The notes: generated from the sequence alone by a model not told the origin. A DNA stretch of 64,000 nt from Rutstroemia sp. NJR-2017a BVV2 (GCA_002946415.1 NJPS01000013.1:310001-374000); one strand, 5' to 3'. Shown: positions 1 through 12,197, numbered from the stretch's first letter. Numbers and translations: made by a program.

Positions 1-80
1 TGTTTGGTTTATATTCATGAGCCCCTCGCGGGCAAGGTGTTTATCGATCTGGTTCTACTAGGTATTTGCAAATCCCCAAC

Positions 81-1647
81 ATGTCGTCTGAATCGCTGGG
101 CCCAGACATAAACATTGGTAAGTAATTCGTGCCTGCCAGAGTTTTAAGTTTGCAGCTTTCTAATATGAGTCACTTAGGTGGGAGGGCTCTCGGTGCAATA
201 TGGAGCCTCAATGCTCTTGCAATAATCATTGTGATCGCACGATGCTTGACTCAACGATGGGTGTCTCGCCAGCTCGGGCTGAGTGATGCTTTGGTTGTGG
301 TATCGATGGTAGGTCGACTGAACAAATACCTCAATGATGTAGCTAATACTCCCAGTGTACAATCTCTTCGATGGCAGCTTTGATCACAGTACAATACCAC
401 TACGGTTGGGGCAGGCACTATGCATATCTCGACGTTGAAGATAGAGTAGAGGCTATGAAGTACAATGCTATTGGACAATCATTCGGTAAGCTTTACATTT
501 ACCGATTCAACGAGACTCTCGCTGACTGACATCTGCATAGGTGTGATGGGCTCTACTTTCGGCCGACTTTCATTCATCATCTTAATGCTTCAGCTCTTCG
601 GTATAACGAAATGGCGTCGCGTAGCGCTATGGACACTGTTCTACGCACAACTCATTCCCAATAGTATTGTGGTTATCACACTCTACATTCAATGCAAGGA
701 TGTTCGGGCTCTTTGGGACTTCTCGATCAAAAGCTCATGCTGGCCTGAAGACCTGCAGACTGTTAGCGTGGTTCATTCTCCGATACCTGAATGAGGTGAC
801 TAATTGAAGCTGTAGTACATCGGCTACGCACACTCGGGATGGAATGGGCTTACGGATCTTTTCTTGACGTGTCTACCAGCAACGATGCTATGGAGCTTAC
901 AAATGGATAAGCGGACGAAGTTTGCTTTGGTCTTCTTGCTGAGTCTAAGTCTTCTGTACGTCAAATACTCTATTTGGAAGACTCGGGATAGACTGACTTT
1001 GTTCTAGAGCATTCATAGGAGTCATTATGAAGATTGTTTATTTGGAAGCTCTGGCGGATAGAGGGGATTATACTTGTAAGCATTTCTCGGGCGCATTATA
1101 GGTGAGACGACTGACTGGTTGCAGATAATACAGTTCCTCTTTTTATTTGGGTTCAGTGAGTAAAGGCTCGACTCATCTCTATCGATATATCTTTTACTAA
1201 TGCAATTCTTACGGTAGAGTTGAATCCACGCTAGTAGTGATTGCCTCATCCGTACCTCTTCTTCGGCCATTATTCCTTCAAGTTAAATCATCAAATACCC
1301 ACAATCGCACTCGTTCAGCGGGACACACCTACGAGCTTTCAAATTACACCAAAAAGAAGTCACTTCCAAGCAACCACGTCTTCAGCATGATCAGCGACGA
1401 GGAAGTTTCCCGAAAGAAGGAAAACGACACAGGCAGCGAGGTTCAAATTCTACCTAACGAGCAGGAAATAGACTCCTGGAAAGGCATCAAGAAGGAAATT
1501 ACATACAGTGTGAAAGTTGATGATTTAGAAGCAATCGATATCGAAAAGGGAGAGAAGCAAGAACTGGATCACGACAGTGGCCGGACCACACCCTGGCTCG
1601 AAAGACAGCTGATGAAAAGAACTAGTAAGGGAAGTGTTGAGTGCTAG
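81..1647 (+). CDS. Fungal rhodopsin-like 7-TM membrane protein (PTH11-type fold)
   Basis: Eight exons close into one frame of 395 residues: 81-117, 178-308, 356-485, 541-761, 816-955, 1008-1075, 1125-1155 and 1218-1647. The product has a short extracellular N-terminus, about seven hydrophobic segments and a charged cytoplasmic tail of roughly 120 residues. Family marks of the fungal rhodopsin domain are visible: the GRLSF segment after TM3, a Cys-containing loop (KSSCW), and the W-L-P-x-x-M-L-W stretch of a late helix. Members are integral plasma-membrane proteins, often receptor-like and numerous in plant-associated fungi; the ligand cannot be told from sequence. The start is the first ATG and immediately precedes a hydrophilic N-terminus. 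A second member lies on the minus strand at 30311-31606. Confidence 0.85.
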
Positions 1648-2669
1648 ATTAGGGGCCGCTCAATAATGCCTAGTGAGGAGGTTAATATGGACATCGACCT
1701 TGTTTCGCTCATTAATACTAAAATTTATTTTCTACATCCATTCTGGCTGGATGGGCGAATCACCATATATACTCCGTTCTCGTGCGACTGAACAATCTTA
1801 CCTTTGCCCTTGCGGTAGGTGGACGAACCTTAAGATCAAGTAGGGGACCGAACGACAAGCTCCGCCCCGCGATACAGTGCAACAGAAGGTCGAGATCCCA
1901 ACGTGGCGATAAAAGATAAGCAATGAAATGCCATATGAGTGTTTTACTGGCTACCGACACAGTGGTAACTCAAAAACAAGGGGTACGCAGTCAATATTCA
2001 CCTGTTGTGGAAAGATATCCGAGCTGGCTGACAACCATATAAAGTTTATCTTATTCGGCAATCATGCCGTGTGACCAGACTGAGCCTAAATTCAGGGGCC
2101 ACAAAATGTACTTGGGGGCGGTTGCTAGTGCGCGCCGATGAAATTGTACGGGACGGGACGGTGGTTAAATCAAGCTTTTGCTACCTTTGACCGGTATCTT
2201 GGTGAGTGTTGAATATTGGTCAGTAGACGACTTCCTAGCAATATTCCAGGTATTCGCCTATTTTTTGGTTAGAAATGGGTGTGTAATTACCTATTTCTTT
2301 AGATATTATGCAATTGTTATTAGTCCATTTTTACACCTGTGCGGAAAAATGTTCTCCTTCCGCAGACACCCTTGTCGAATGCAGCGACCCCAGTACACCC
2401 CGGAGATTGATTGACGGGTTACTAGAGCATTTTGAAATCTGGACCTTTCCTGATCTTTGAATTCGGTCCCGATGACAACTTGACTCTAGTAGGGGCGAAA
2501 TCCAATATCCCTTGCTTAGGCAATGAATTTATTCCAAACATAGGCTATATCATACCTCCCAATAACCGCGCTGTTGGAAACTCATTCGGCGTTCTTTCTT
2601 TGCTCCTCTCGTCAACTTTCCGTTAATCTATCTCACGTATCTCTGTGCAGCTGCGGTATAGTAATCAAG
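1648..2669. other. Intergenic, no supported gene
   Basis: About 1 kb between two plus-strand genes. I see no conserved coding segment or RNA gene. The last ~100 bases before 2670 should hold the promoter and leader of the next gene. Confidence 0.5.
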
Positions 2670-3821
2670 ATGAAGAATTCTTTCGTTAGTCGGCCGATCT
2701 CGGCCTTCCTTGCCGCAGTATTCCTCCCGTCTCTCATAACGGGAACTCCGATTGCGAGCTCCTCCGTCGCAATCAGCACGCTAACGCCGACTCTCCCTCT
2801 CCCGGTACATGTCCTCCACACCTTCGACTTCCCGTCATGGTGCGAGAATCTCGCCATCCGCTCCAACGGCGACCTAATGGTCTCTCGCCTCGACACCCCG
2901 GAAGTCCTCCTCGTCTCCCACACCTCCGCCTTCTCCCCCATCACTATCGCCACATTCAACAGCACGACTTACAAGGGCGCACTCGGCATCTCTGAAACCA
3001 ACACCGACAAATTCTACGTCATTACTTCCGCCCAAGTCGATGACTCCTTTGTCAAAACATCCGGCGTCAATTCAATCTGGGAGATCGACATGACGACCTT
3101 CTCACAAAAGTCTGGCGTCGTTACCAAGAATGCTACGGTGACGAAACTCGTCGACATTCCCGGCGCTGATTTCTTAAATGGTATGACGACGCTAGACGAT
3201 GAGCATATTCTCGTTGGAGATGTGTACAATGGCTGGGTGTACAAAGTGTGCACCACTACCGGAAGTTACAGCATCTTGATCAATGATCCGCTTATGAAAT
3301 TCCCCAGTGTTGGCGCTTCAACCAATCTCGGTGTCAATGGGCTTAAGATCTCTGGAAGTTACCTTTACTGGACGAACACGGCTGTCGGATCTGTCAACAG
3401 GATCCAAATCAAGGCCGATGGAACGCCAGTGGGTTCTAGTCAGGTCGTGGTGAGCAATGTTCCGAAGCCAGATGATTTCATCATTAAGAGCGATGGTGCA
3501 TTTTTTGTAGCACAGAACCAGATGGATGAATTGAGTGTGGTGCCGAAGGGAAAGAGTGTTGCGTCTGTTGCGGCGGGAAGTAACATCTCGACGACGTTGG
3601 CGGGAGTTACGGCGGGGAAGTTCGGGAGAACAAGTAAAGATAAGAATATCCTGTATTTGACTACTAGCGGCGGTAAGTTCTCTCTTTCTTCAGACTTTTG
3701 GATCTAGGACAAATGATATGTAAAGAAGCGATACTAACATAATACAGCTCTCGCTCTTCCCATCAACGGAACTGTGGTGGTAGCCGGCAGTATTGCTTAT
3801 ATCGACACAACCGGCTTTTAA
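2670..3821 (+). CDS. Secreted six-bladed beta-propeller protein (SMP-30/NHL-like)
   Basis: Two exons (2670-3672 and 3748-3821) give 358 residues. The intron of 75 nt has a textbook ACTAAC branch site just before its acceptor. The ATG at 2670 is preferred over an in-frame upstream start at 2574 because it begins directly with a signal peptide (basic n-region, then a hydrophobic stretch ending near residue 25). The mature part has the repeated beta-strand pattern of SMP-30/gluconolactonase-like propellers: a WCENLAIRSNGDLMVSRL blade, a DFLNGM blade and a LYWTNTAVGSVNRI blade. Many fungal relatives are annotated only as hypothetical or as quinoprotein-like; the substrate is unknown. N-x-S/T sites fit a secreted, glycosylated protein. 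Confidence 0.8.
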
Positions 3822-6293
3822 GAAAGAATTAAAAACCACGTCATATATAATATACATACCTATAGTACATAGCTCCAAATAATGATATATACACAGCCTC
3901 ACCAAGCCTTGATCGTCATGCTCGTATGCCCCCGTCGCTAAGCACAAATTTGGAGACCCCGCTGAGACAATCCCCACCAAGACCAACCCCACCTTTCCTC
4001 TAAGCCACCTCTCCCAACTGTTGCTCCTCTCCCCGTAACCTTACATTTCACCGAACCCGAAATATATTCCCGTGCTGGCTCAACACCGGCTCCGTGATAC
4101 GTAACAATAATGCACAACCCCGGCTTGAATCGGCATGATTCTCGGCTCTTCTAGCCTGTAGTGCGACCGATACTGCCAAGAATAAAACCCACGTACGCAG
4201 TGCGATTAAGCATACTTGCATGCTTCCCGCCTTTTCGTGGCTGCTTAAGCTTATCCTGACCGATGGAAAGGGATGCCTAGAATGTATTACGTGGCGGGAT
4301 GGAAGGTCGATATCTGCGCTGTGCGAGAAGAGGCATTGCCTCGTACGGGACATAAAGTTACTGCCGGAAGATCCACAAATCAGCAATAATATATCCAATG
4401 AAACGTCAAGTATCGCCGAATTTCCCCACGATCAGAAGCATCCCGATGTTGATGACATGATATCGGTATTCGGATGACTTGGACGCGTAAGGCGCTGCTC
4501 AAGCGAGTTGTGGAAAGGGGAATATGCGGTTGCCTGGATTGCTGACATATGCGGCATTTTCACATATCTACGTACATGTCGTCTATTCTCGGAACGTATT
4601 CCGACGGCACATACGAATTGGGAATATTTTCTGCCGAGGTATGAGAATAGACGCGCGGAATTTACGAACTACGACCTAGTAGTGAAATGGGTCAGGATAG
4701 TGCCTGTATGTTGGAGGTGGAATTACTCATCACCAAGGCAATGTCCACTTAGAAGGGGATTAATTTGGAATACTATTGGATTCCTGGAGCCGAAAGCCCT
4801 GGTTGGCTCCCGAGTAATTGGTTCTGATGAAGAGCCCATGCTGCCCATCCAACTTGGTCTTCTGCAGATCCGCCGAAGGACTATGGTATGATTTAGTGTT
4901 TTGAATGACAGGGAAGAAGAAAATGCGCCCCAATATGGCCAATTAGGAGTGTATACTGGAGCCAGGGGGGGTCAATCTGTGCCGTTTTGTTTGTTCTTCA
5001 CTGTTTCTCGCATATGCTCAAGCTCGCAAGTCTTGCCGCGGGTGACCTGGAAGGCTAGGGACCACTTTATTCTTGTTTGGAATTGGACATTGCTCAATGG
5101 CCTCAAAGTTAGGCCCCAAAGTCACATTTGACGTTAATTGCAAATGTTGGTGAGAAACTGTTCAAGGGAGTGATGTCAACTTCTTCGAGTTGTTCATATC
5201 GCAAAAGACCATGGAAAGATAATGACGAAAACACTAGGATCTTTCTTCCCTCAAACACAAACCCCCTGCAGACTTCATTTTTGGGGTCTTAGTTCTGAGT
5301 GAATTCTGACCAATGTTCTAGTGTGCTTGAACGTAAGAGTCTATAGCGTCACTCAGAATCTGCTGTGTACCTCGTTCTCAAAAAAGCTCCCGATACGTTG
5401 TGGGGTCAGCCAGATTTGGATTGCGGTATGGGGGATTCTATGAGACTATGACATGATTCTGCTTCACAATGGCAAAGCAGTTTTGTTTTTGCTGTGTTTG
5501 TCAGACATTCGTCCGTACCTTGGGTACCTATTTTCATACGAAATGGCACTCAGACTCCATCTTCACAGAAGGAAAAGACTTGGGAATAGCCCGGTCATTC
5601 TCAAAATCTGCTGAGAATCTGTGTATCAACCAACTACTCATAGAGAATATCATTCATTCGCCCTGTTGCCGATAATAGGGACGCAAATATAGTCACGATT
5701 TTACACAGTCAATCATTTCATCAACAAATATTACACGATTTCTTCCAAACTCACAGAGCTCACTAGACGGCATATTCCCACTTTTCTCATTACTCTCAAC
5801 TGACAAAGCTTGAGACCGGTTTCTCTTTCTCATCGCAACAGTAAGACATGGTTAGGTTTGACTGGTGTCGGTTCGACGACGGTTCCTCACCGGAACTGTT
5901 AGTCTGTTGCCTGGATAGCTTAACTTTGAGGAACATACGATGCGGAATTATAGCTTTTGTCATCATACATTACTGTCGTTAACGAGCGTGCACATCAGCC
6001 TTGTCAAATGCAATGAGTGGGAAGCTTTCACCTCGTATTCGCCCCTGTATTTTCATGCAGGGTCACACCAGGATTAAAGGTACCAGCCTCTGCGCACTGG
6101 TACGGGGATTTAGGCCACACAATAACTTGCCTTGCTGTTGTTGTTGTCGTTGGTTGTTATGTGTGCTTCTTCAGTATCAGTTGTTCTGTCTCTAAGTACT
6201 ACATATATTATGCCCAGTTTCGTTGATGAGACATGATCTCTAATATTCTATACATCAACGACGATACCGTCTATTCAAAGACGACTCCACTAA
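3822..6293. other. Long gene-poor stretch
   Basis: About 2.5 kb with only short unrelated open frames. Around 4770-4850 a plus-strand frame gives a peptide-like stretch (YWIPGAESPGWLPSNWF followed by stops) that could be the scar of a dead gene, but I cannot name the family. No tRNA, tandem repeat or terminal inverted repeat was seen. Confidence 0.4.
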
Positions 6294-7512
6294 ATGTACA
6301 ACGCTATAGACGAATTCAGTGTGGCAGAATCAGGGGAAAGTTCAACATCACATTCGCGCCGCTCAAGGTATGATATTAACCGCACGAGAAAAACTTTTCG
6401 TCAAGTGAAGGACTTCTTCACTCCGAAAGTCATACATTCTTTATCAGGGGTCCTATTTCTCATCTTCGTTGCACTCTTGTAAGTATGATCTCACGCCCTG
6501 GAGTAAGCCAATTTGATCTAATGTAGACAGACTGTGGCTGTCGTTGATAGTAACTGTCGTTAATCGGCTGCACATCCCTATATCGAACAACGGACTTCAA
6601 CAGATCCTGAAACGATATACACCTCCCAACGAAACACATGCGGCAGATCCTACGTGGGTGGACGACTTCAGCTCGGATGTACTTCCGGTATCATGTCATT
6701 CACACAACGATTATCTACATCGAGTGCCCCTATACGAAGGACTAGCCGCAGGTTGCATTAGCACCGAGGCAGATATTTGGAGTCGCAACAACTCCCTAAG
6801 AAATGGAGAATTGGACCTTCTCGTCAGCCATACATCTAAGCGGCTCAAGGAGACCCGAACACTTCGCAGCTTGTACTTGGATCCACTGATGAACATACTT
6901 CAGCGTCAGAACGACAATGCTTCATCGACCACACCTGGAGTATTCTCCATGTCTCCAAACACCTCGTTGACCCTTCTTCTCGACTTCAAAGAGACAGATA
7001 ATATAACATGGGATCTTGTCTTTCAGCAATTAGAACCATTCCGAAAAGCAAATTGGCTGACCTACTGGACACCCACGACTGGTATCACAAACCGTCCCAT
7101 CACTATTGTAGCAACCGGCAGTGCACCATTCGACCGGATAATCTCAAACACAACTTATCGCGACACCTTCTACGACGCGCCGATAGACAACCTCTCAAAT
7201 AACCAATATCATGCAAATAATTCATACTATGCGAGTGGATCCCTGCGCAGGACTGTAGGACTGGCGGCGTTTGGTCACCTTACCGCTAAACAAGAGGATA
7301 CCGTTCGATCACAGGTACAACTGGCAGAGGAACTTGGGTTGAAAACTAGATACTGGGATACACCGAGTTGGCCGATTAGTTTTAGGAATAAGATTTGGAG
7401 TGCGCTGGAAGAGCTTGGCGTGAGAGTGTTGAATGTGGATGATTTGACGGCTGCGACTAGGTGGGATTGGCGTATGTGTGTTGTTGGAGGATTGGTTATA
7501 TGTGATGGATGA
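6294..7512 (+). CDS. AIM6: AIM6-like PLC/GDPD-type phosphodiesterase, membrane-anchored
   Basis: Exons 6294-6478 and 6531-7512 join in frame to 388 residues. A transmembrane helix spans the splice site (LSGVLFLIFVALL joined to LWLSLIV), after a hydrophilic Ser-rich N-terminus. The catalytic part starts with the CHSHNDY motif and continues with a TEADIW motif, the paired His/Glu-Asp signature of PLC-like phosphodiesterases in the AIM6 (altered inheritance of mitochondria 6) family. A DFKET strand and a TRYWDTPSWP segment near the end also match that family. Several N-x-S/T sites suggest a lumenal or extracellular catalytic domain. The last residues (VVGGLVICDG) are hydrophobic and unlike the usual family tail, so the very C-terminus is less certain. 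Confidence 0.85.
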
Positions 7513-8554
7513 TATATCGGCTGGAAGGTAATGGCAGCGGGTTTTAAGGCGTAGCTAGATTATTTGAAGCGATTCTTAATCATCTCTTTACATGCAGTTT
7601 TAGACATTGCTTTCGAATACACCCACAACAAAGCGACACTCTTCACACTACGCTACATTATGCTTGATGCCCATGTCTATGTTTTCGATCGCCAGTCGGT
7701 GCACCAATTCCTTCACCAAGTTCAGGTTTCTAATCCCGGATTTGCTCATTCCTTATGATTCCTATGACAGCAAGTCAGAAATATATACCAGATTGCAAGT
7801 GAAGTCAACATTGAGAATCATATATATACTTGAAGAATGGAGATCTCGGGAGTATATACTCCAGTTTGATATCAAAGTTATGAAGCTGCCCACAAATAGA
7901 TGAAACATTCTGTTTCATCCCAAGGTGTTCGAAAGGGTTCCTTCGGGCCGCGAACAAAGTAAAATAGATTATTAATCCTCGCACAGCATACAGTACCTCG
8001 CTTAGCCCACAAGGGGTACGCAAACTTTGTAACCAACCACCACTACATAAAATGAAGGAGGATCTCTTTGTCCAAATAATTTAGATGAAAAGTTATTAAG
8101 ATGTCCATTTGACGCTGCGTGTAATGAAGTCTAATATAATCATACAAAATCCTCACGTGATTAGATCGTCAATGCGTATCTCGCTGTGGGGACGCCCCGC
8201 TTGAAAACTCTTCACAGTAGCCTACCCGTTTTGTATTTACAAGCATCCATCTTGTTGGGTCTCTGCGAAGTATTAGCTAGCACGCTTCAACGTATAAACT
8301 TCAAGGACCGCAAAATGACATTGAATACTTATATCATGAGGTCCAGAGAGATTGGACTCTCCAATGGGGAGTTGAACCCCGTCTCTATAGGCCCTGCAAG
8401 GTTTGTAGAAGCAGGAACTTGCAGAGAGGCAGTAGATAAAGTAAGCAGAGGTTTCAGAGAGCAAGCAAATAGTAGGTATCTGACATATTCACCGTTCAGT
8501 CCACCCAAAAAAGGCAAAAATGAAGTTGATGCGAACATGAACTCAGATGAATAT
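7513..8554. other. Intergenic with a tRNA-like remnant
   Basis: No coding sequence I can support. The only structured item is the T-arm-like segment at 8357-8390, listed separately. Confidence 0.5.
8357..8390 (-). pseudogene. tRNA 3'-half remnant
   Basis: Read on the minus strand this carries a T-arm (GGGG-TTCAACT-CCCC) and an acceptor-like end GGAGAG. It resembles the 3' half of the tRNA-Asp about 165 bases away, but no matching 5' half, D-arm or anticodon arm precedes it. It is probably a duplicated and decayed tRNA fragment; chance similarity is possible. Confidence 0.4.
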
Positions 8555-8640
8555 CTCTCTGACGGGGAGTCGAACCCCGGTCTCCCGCGCATTGCCAGAT
8601 GAATGACAAGCGGAAATCATGACCGTTAGACCATCAAAGA
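8555..8640 (-). tRNA. tRNA-Asp (GTC) with a 14-nt intron
   Basis: On the minus strand the acceptor stem TCTTTGA pairs with TCAGAGA (one G-T wobble), followed by discriminator G. The T-arm is CGGGG-TTCGACT-CCCCG. The anticodon stem TCCGC pairs with GCGGG (one wobble) around loop TTGTCAC, giving anticodon GTC. Fourteen bases (TTCATCTGGCAATG) interrupt the loop after position 37, the normal site of nuclear tRNA introns. Removing them leaves a 72-nt tRNA very like known filamentous-fungal tRNA-Asp. Confidence 0.9.
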
Positions 8641-9099
8641 TGTTTGATCTGATTACTGGTGACGGTAACGCGCTTGTGAGCCACTTTAACTAAATATTTC
8701 GTAACACCTTTCGGAACACCGTATATAATAAACCGATCTCCAACTCTGTATAGTTTATTTTTTCTCTTTCTTTCTACCTGTTCATGTACCGTTCGTTGTA
8801 TGGTAACTGAGATCGTATATCGGTTTCCGCGCCTATCAAGTAACATATTTTGAATTCACAAGAAGATGAAGCGCAATAAGACTTCAAGTTCAGATATTCA
8901 TTCTCGATGATGGAGGTTCTGTATTGCGACAACTGTTTGTTGGAAAACCATTGATAATGTTCGGTTTCCTGGGAAGTTGAGGACCAAAATCCAAAAACCG
9001 ATATACGAAGCTCGTAGGTACCATGGACTGAAGTTGGTCTACGGGTACCTTGACATATCCCAGAATGCATACTGCACCTCCTAACACCTATTCCCTTTC
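8641..9099. other. Intergenic
   Basis: No gene recognised; leads into the octamer minisatellite. Confidence 0.4.
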
Positions 9100-9251
9100 T
9101 TTTCTCATTTTCTCATTTTCTCGTTTTCTCGTTTTCTCGTTTTCTCGTTTTCTCGTTTTCTCGTTTTCTCGTTTTCTCGTTTTCTCGTTTTCTCGTTTTC
9201 TCGTTTTCTCGTTTTCTCGTTTTCTCGTTTTCTCGTTTTCTCATTTTCTCA
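9100..9251. repeat. (TTTTCTCG)n octamer minisatellite
   Basis: Nineteen uninterrupted 8-bp units, 15 of them TTTTCTCG in the centre (9116-9235) flanked on each side by two TTTTCTCA variants. The symmetric arrangement of variants and absence of other mismatches suggest recent expansion. An open frame crosses it only because 24 bp is divisible by both 8 and 3; I do not regard that frame as a gene. It ends about 36 bases before the DUF3435 pseudogene start. Confidence 0.95.
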
Positions 9252-9287
9252 TTTTCACGCCTCGCGACATACAATCAATCCATACAA

Positions 9288-12197
9288 TGCTAGATATTGC
9301 AGCGTGGCGGGAGGCCCAACGAGCCAAAAATGCAAGCCAAGAACAGAGCGCTTTTCGGAAGAAACATATTTCGACCCCTTCCAAAGTTCTCTACACTAGG
9401 ATACGCGAAGTATAGGAAAGGTATACTATAGCTATTTCATTTTCGCAGATATATCGACTTACCTCTGACTTCTTAGGTTTCGCACAGAGGTTATACCGGA
9501 TGCTGAACCTGACCTGGAAACACTTCAAGCACTGACAGTCTGGTGGGCTACTGAAGGTAAAGGTAAACTCGACGAGAAGCCCTCTATATCAACCCTAAGG
9601 TACAAGATCGGGAGGTTTGCATATATGTACAGATATGAATATGGTATTACTATACCTATGGATACTATCGCTCGGGTTCAAGATATGGGTACTTAGAGTA
9701 GAGAGTTATAAGCTCCGTTAATTGATTGGTAGTTTATCCAAACGGAACTCAAAGATAACTTTGGTATTCGCGATATTGAGTACGAAAAATCCGTGGCTGA
9801 TTGGGTCGATATTGATCTTATCCTCCAATACCTTGTTATATATGATATTCATGAATATCGAGATACTCGTTTTCGTATACAACTTGGATGTATATTTATG
9901 CTCATCGCAGATGATGGAGAACGGGTTAGTGTACTTGTGCGAAGTGATTGCTACTGTAAAGAGGAGGTTGTGTTGTGCTATAAGGTACGTTTCTCCGACT
10001 CTTGGCAATTCCTAAATTAATCAGTCGATATCAGGATATCAAGCTTTTCCGAATGCCGGACAAAGAGCCAGGTTTCTGCCCGCAGTTCAAACTAGAAATC
10101 AAGTACAACAATAGGAAGAATGAACGTGGAGACCCAAAGAAGTTGTAAGATATCACTGGAGCTGAAGTTTGAAGTTCATTCTAACAAATAATAGTCTTGA
10201 ACAAACATATTTCGTAAGGGATACTCCAGGCAGCTGTATTGTTTCTTGGCTGCTGGTACTTATGTTTCTCGACAAAGCCTTCGAGCATTATTCAATACCT
10301 TCCGAACTATTCCGGGCCAATCCTTCAAGTAGATTAGAGACTCTAATCAACTTTAGGAGAGATCTAATAGATATTCCGTTGTTCCGCAGATTAGAGAGAA
10401 CAGGAAGTCGAACGCTCTCTCAGACTCTTCCGATTTCAAGTAGCTCTGTGACTGAAGATACCCAGCAAGTTGTTAGTATAGCAAGGTTCTCTCAGAGATT
10501 TACCTTTTATTGTATTCGTCGAGGACTAAGCAATGCCTTATATGATAGTAAGTTTAATAGATTGATATCAAGATGAGGCAAGATTACCTTATATACCTGC
10601 TAGATACTGACTAGATATTAGAGAACGTGGATACTTCCTGTATAAAACAACTTATGGGTTATTCTGGGCTTTCAGACGCTATATTTCTCAGATATTACCA
10701 ATCTCGAAAAGTGAATATCGATTCAGGTAATATTTACCGATAGGAGCTGCCTTGTGCAGAGCGGACTCAGACCTTGAATATGTGTTCTAAAAGAGATCTC
10801 TCCGCGCCGAGACTACTATCGGCGTAACAGAGAGATGAATTACATGTCCAGGACGCAGTAATACAACGACTGCTTAAGACCAGGGAACGATTGCTCAAAG
10901 AATTAGAAGACTTGCCAGAGCTGGAAAACGATGATGAGAGGAGGGTACGTATAGCTGACGAGTTGACAGAAATCTGGAAGCAGTTAGGTGCACGAAAAAC
11001 TTTACTACGAAAACGTGGTTTGAGAGAACTAAGAAAACAGTACTTCGAGAGTGTAGCCAAAAACGTAGCTGAGGCTTCCAATACAGATGCCCCCGAAGTG
11101 TCAACAGAGCTGCCAATTCTCAGACCTGAGCTCGTATAAGCTTTATTTCTACAGAACTCCGAAACGATATCCACTTTACTGGCTGTCGAACAGTTGATTG
11201 CCCATGGTGTAGGCATACAGATATCAATCATCAGAGGACGAAAACGAAAGGAAGTAGACTCGGAATCGCCAATATCACGAAAGAAACGAGCAAGGGGTAC
11301 CTCGGATCTGTAGGTTTCAAACCCATGTTCACAATATCAATCTATACTGAGTATTACTTTTCAAGCTATATTCCCCGAAAATATCTACGCAGGAAAGCAA
11401 AAGCTCCGCCTAAGCTATTTTCATGTCCCAATGTCGAATGCTTTCGTCACCTCAACCTACTCAAATCGGAAAAAGCCTTTAAGGCTCATATGGCTAAATA
11501 TATGTCACCGCCTGAGGCTTTTCCGTGCCCCTATGTCAAATGCTCCCGTTACCTCGACCCACTCAAATCGAAATGGCACTTGGAAGCTCATATAGTTAGA
11601 CATATATTACAAGAACGGATAGAGGTATTGGAGCCTCCAAAGCCGCTAAAGGTACCTAATCCTCCGAAGCCTTCCTCAGATATTTTTCCATGCCCCTATA
11701 TTGAATGCTTTCGTCATCTCGATCTATATCTATCGAAACGGTACTTTGAGGCTCATATAGCTAAACATATATCATAAGAACGGATAGAGATATTAAGGCC
11801 TTCACCAAAGACTTTTCCATGCCCTCGTATTGAATGCTTTCGTCACCTCAATCCATATCAATCAAAATGGTACTTTGAGGCTCATATGGCTAGACATGCA
11901 GCACTACCAAATTGGATAGAGGCACCACAACCTCCAAAGATACCGAAACCTCCAAAGCCGCCAAAGGTACCGAAACCTCCAAAACCGCCAAAGGTACCGA
12001 AACCTCCAAAGGTACCAAAACCTCCCAAGATACCGAAGCCTCCAAAATAACCCAACCCGGTAGTACTACCAAAGTTCTTCCTATGCCCATATTCTGGATA
12101 TCCTCGTTATCGCAACCCGATATCGTCAAGTAAGCTTTTCGCTAAGCCCATGAGGAATAGAGGGTATATTGAGTACCTCTGTAGGATGCTTATCTGA
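9288..12197 (+). pseudogene. DUF3435 tyrosine-recombinase-like protein with C-terminal zinc-finger repeats, inactivated
   Basis: Order of homology: N-terminal WREAQRAKN helix; VWWATEGKGKLDEKP; an ELKDNFGI...EYEK...DLILQYL segment; IQLGCIFML; an ELFRANPS...FTFYCIRRGLSNAL segment; MGYSG...FLRYYQSRKV; a coiled Arg/Lys-Glu linker; then four CP-x3-C...H-x3-H repeats and a PPKVPK-rich tail. This is the DUF3435 family, which includes the tyrosine recombinases ('captains') that move Starship elements. Splice sites are intact, for example introns starting near 9685, 9984, 10148 and 10549. The reading frame is broken by TAG 9413-9415 and TAA at 10825, 11137, 11775 and 12048. Each is explained by one C-to-T change in CAG or CAA. 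The GH of the recombinase box reads GY (codon 10660-10662), again C-to-T. This fits repeat-induced point mutation. Exact ends are approximate. Confidence 0.75.
11420..11905 (+). repeat. Four C2H2-like zinc-finger repeats inside the DUF3435 pseudogene
   Basis: Four copies of a unit reading roughly CPxxECFRHLxxLxSKxxFxAHxAKH begin near 11425, 11528, 11690 and 11820. Spacing C-x4-C, then about 12-15 residues to H-x3-H, is finger-like. They are similar enough at DNA level to be tandem duplications. Copies two and three are followed by ERIE, linking the finger and its spacer as one unit. The fourth is followed by a PPK/VPK tandem array (about 11930-12047). Confidence 0.7.

Noticed and set aside
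4508..4891. 127-codon frame in the gene-poor stretch
   Set aside because: No recognisable family; a different frame in the same place looked equally protein-like, so neither is supported.
9050..9415. 121-codon frame with FSFSRFLV repeats
   Set aside because: It is a by-product of the 8-bp minisatellite; only its last 42 codons, from 9288, are the first exon of the DUF3435 gene.
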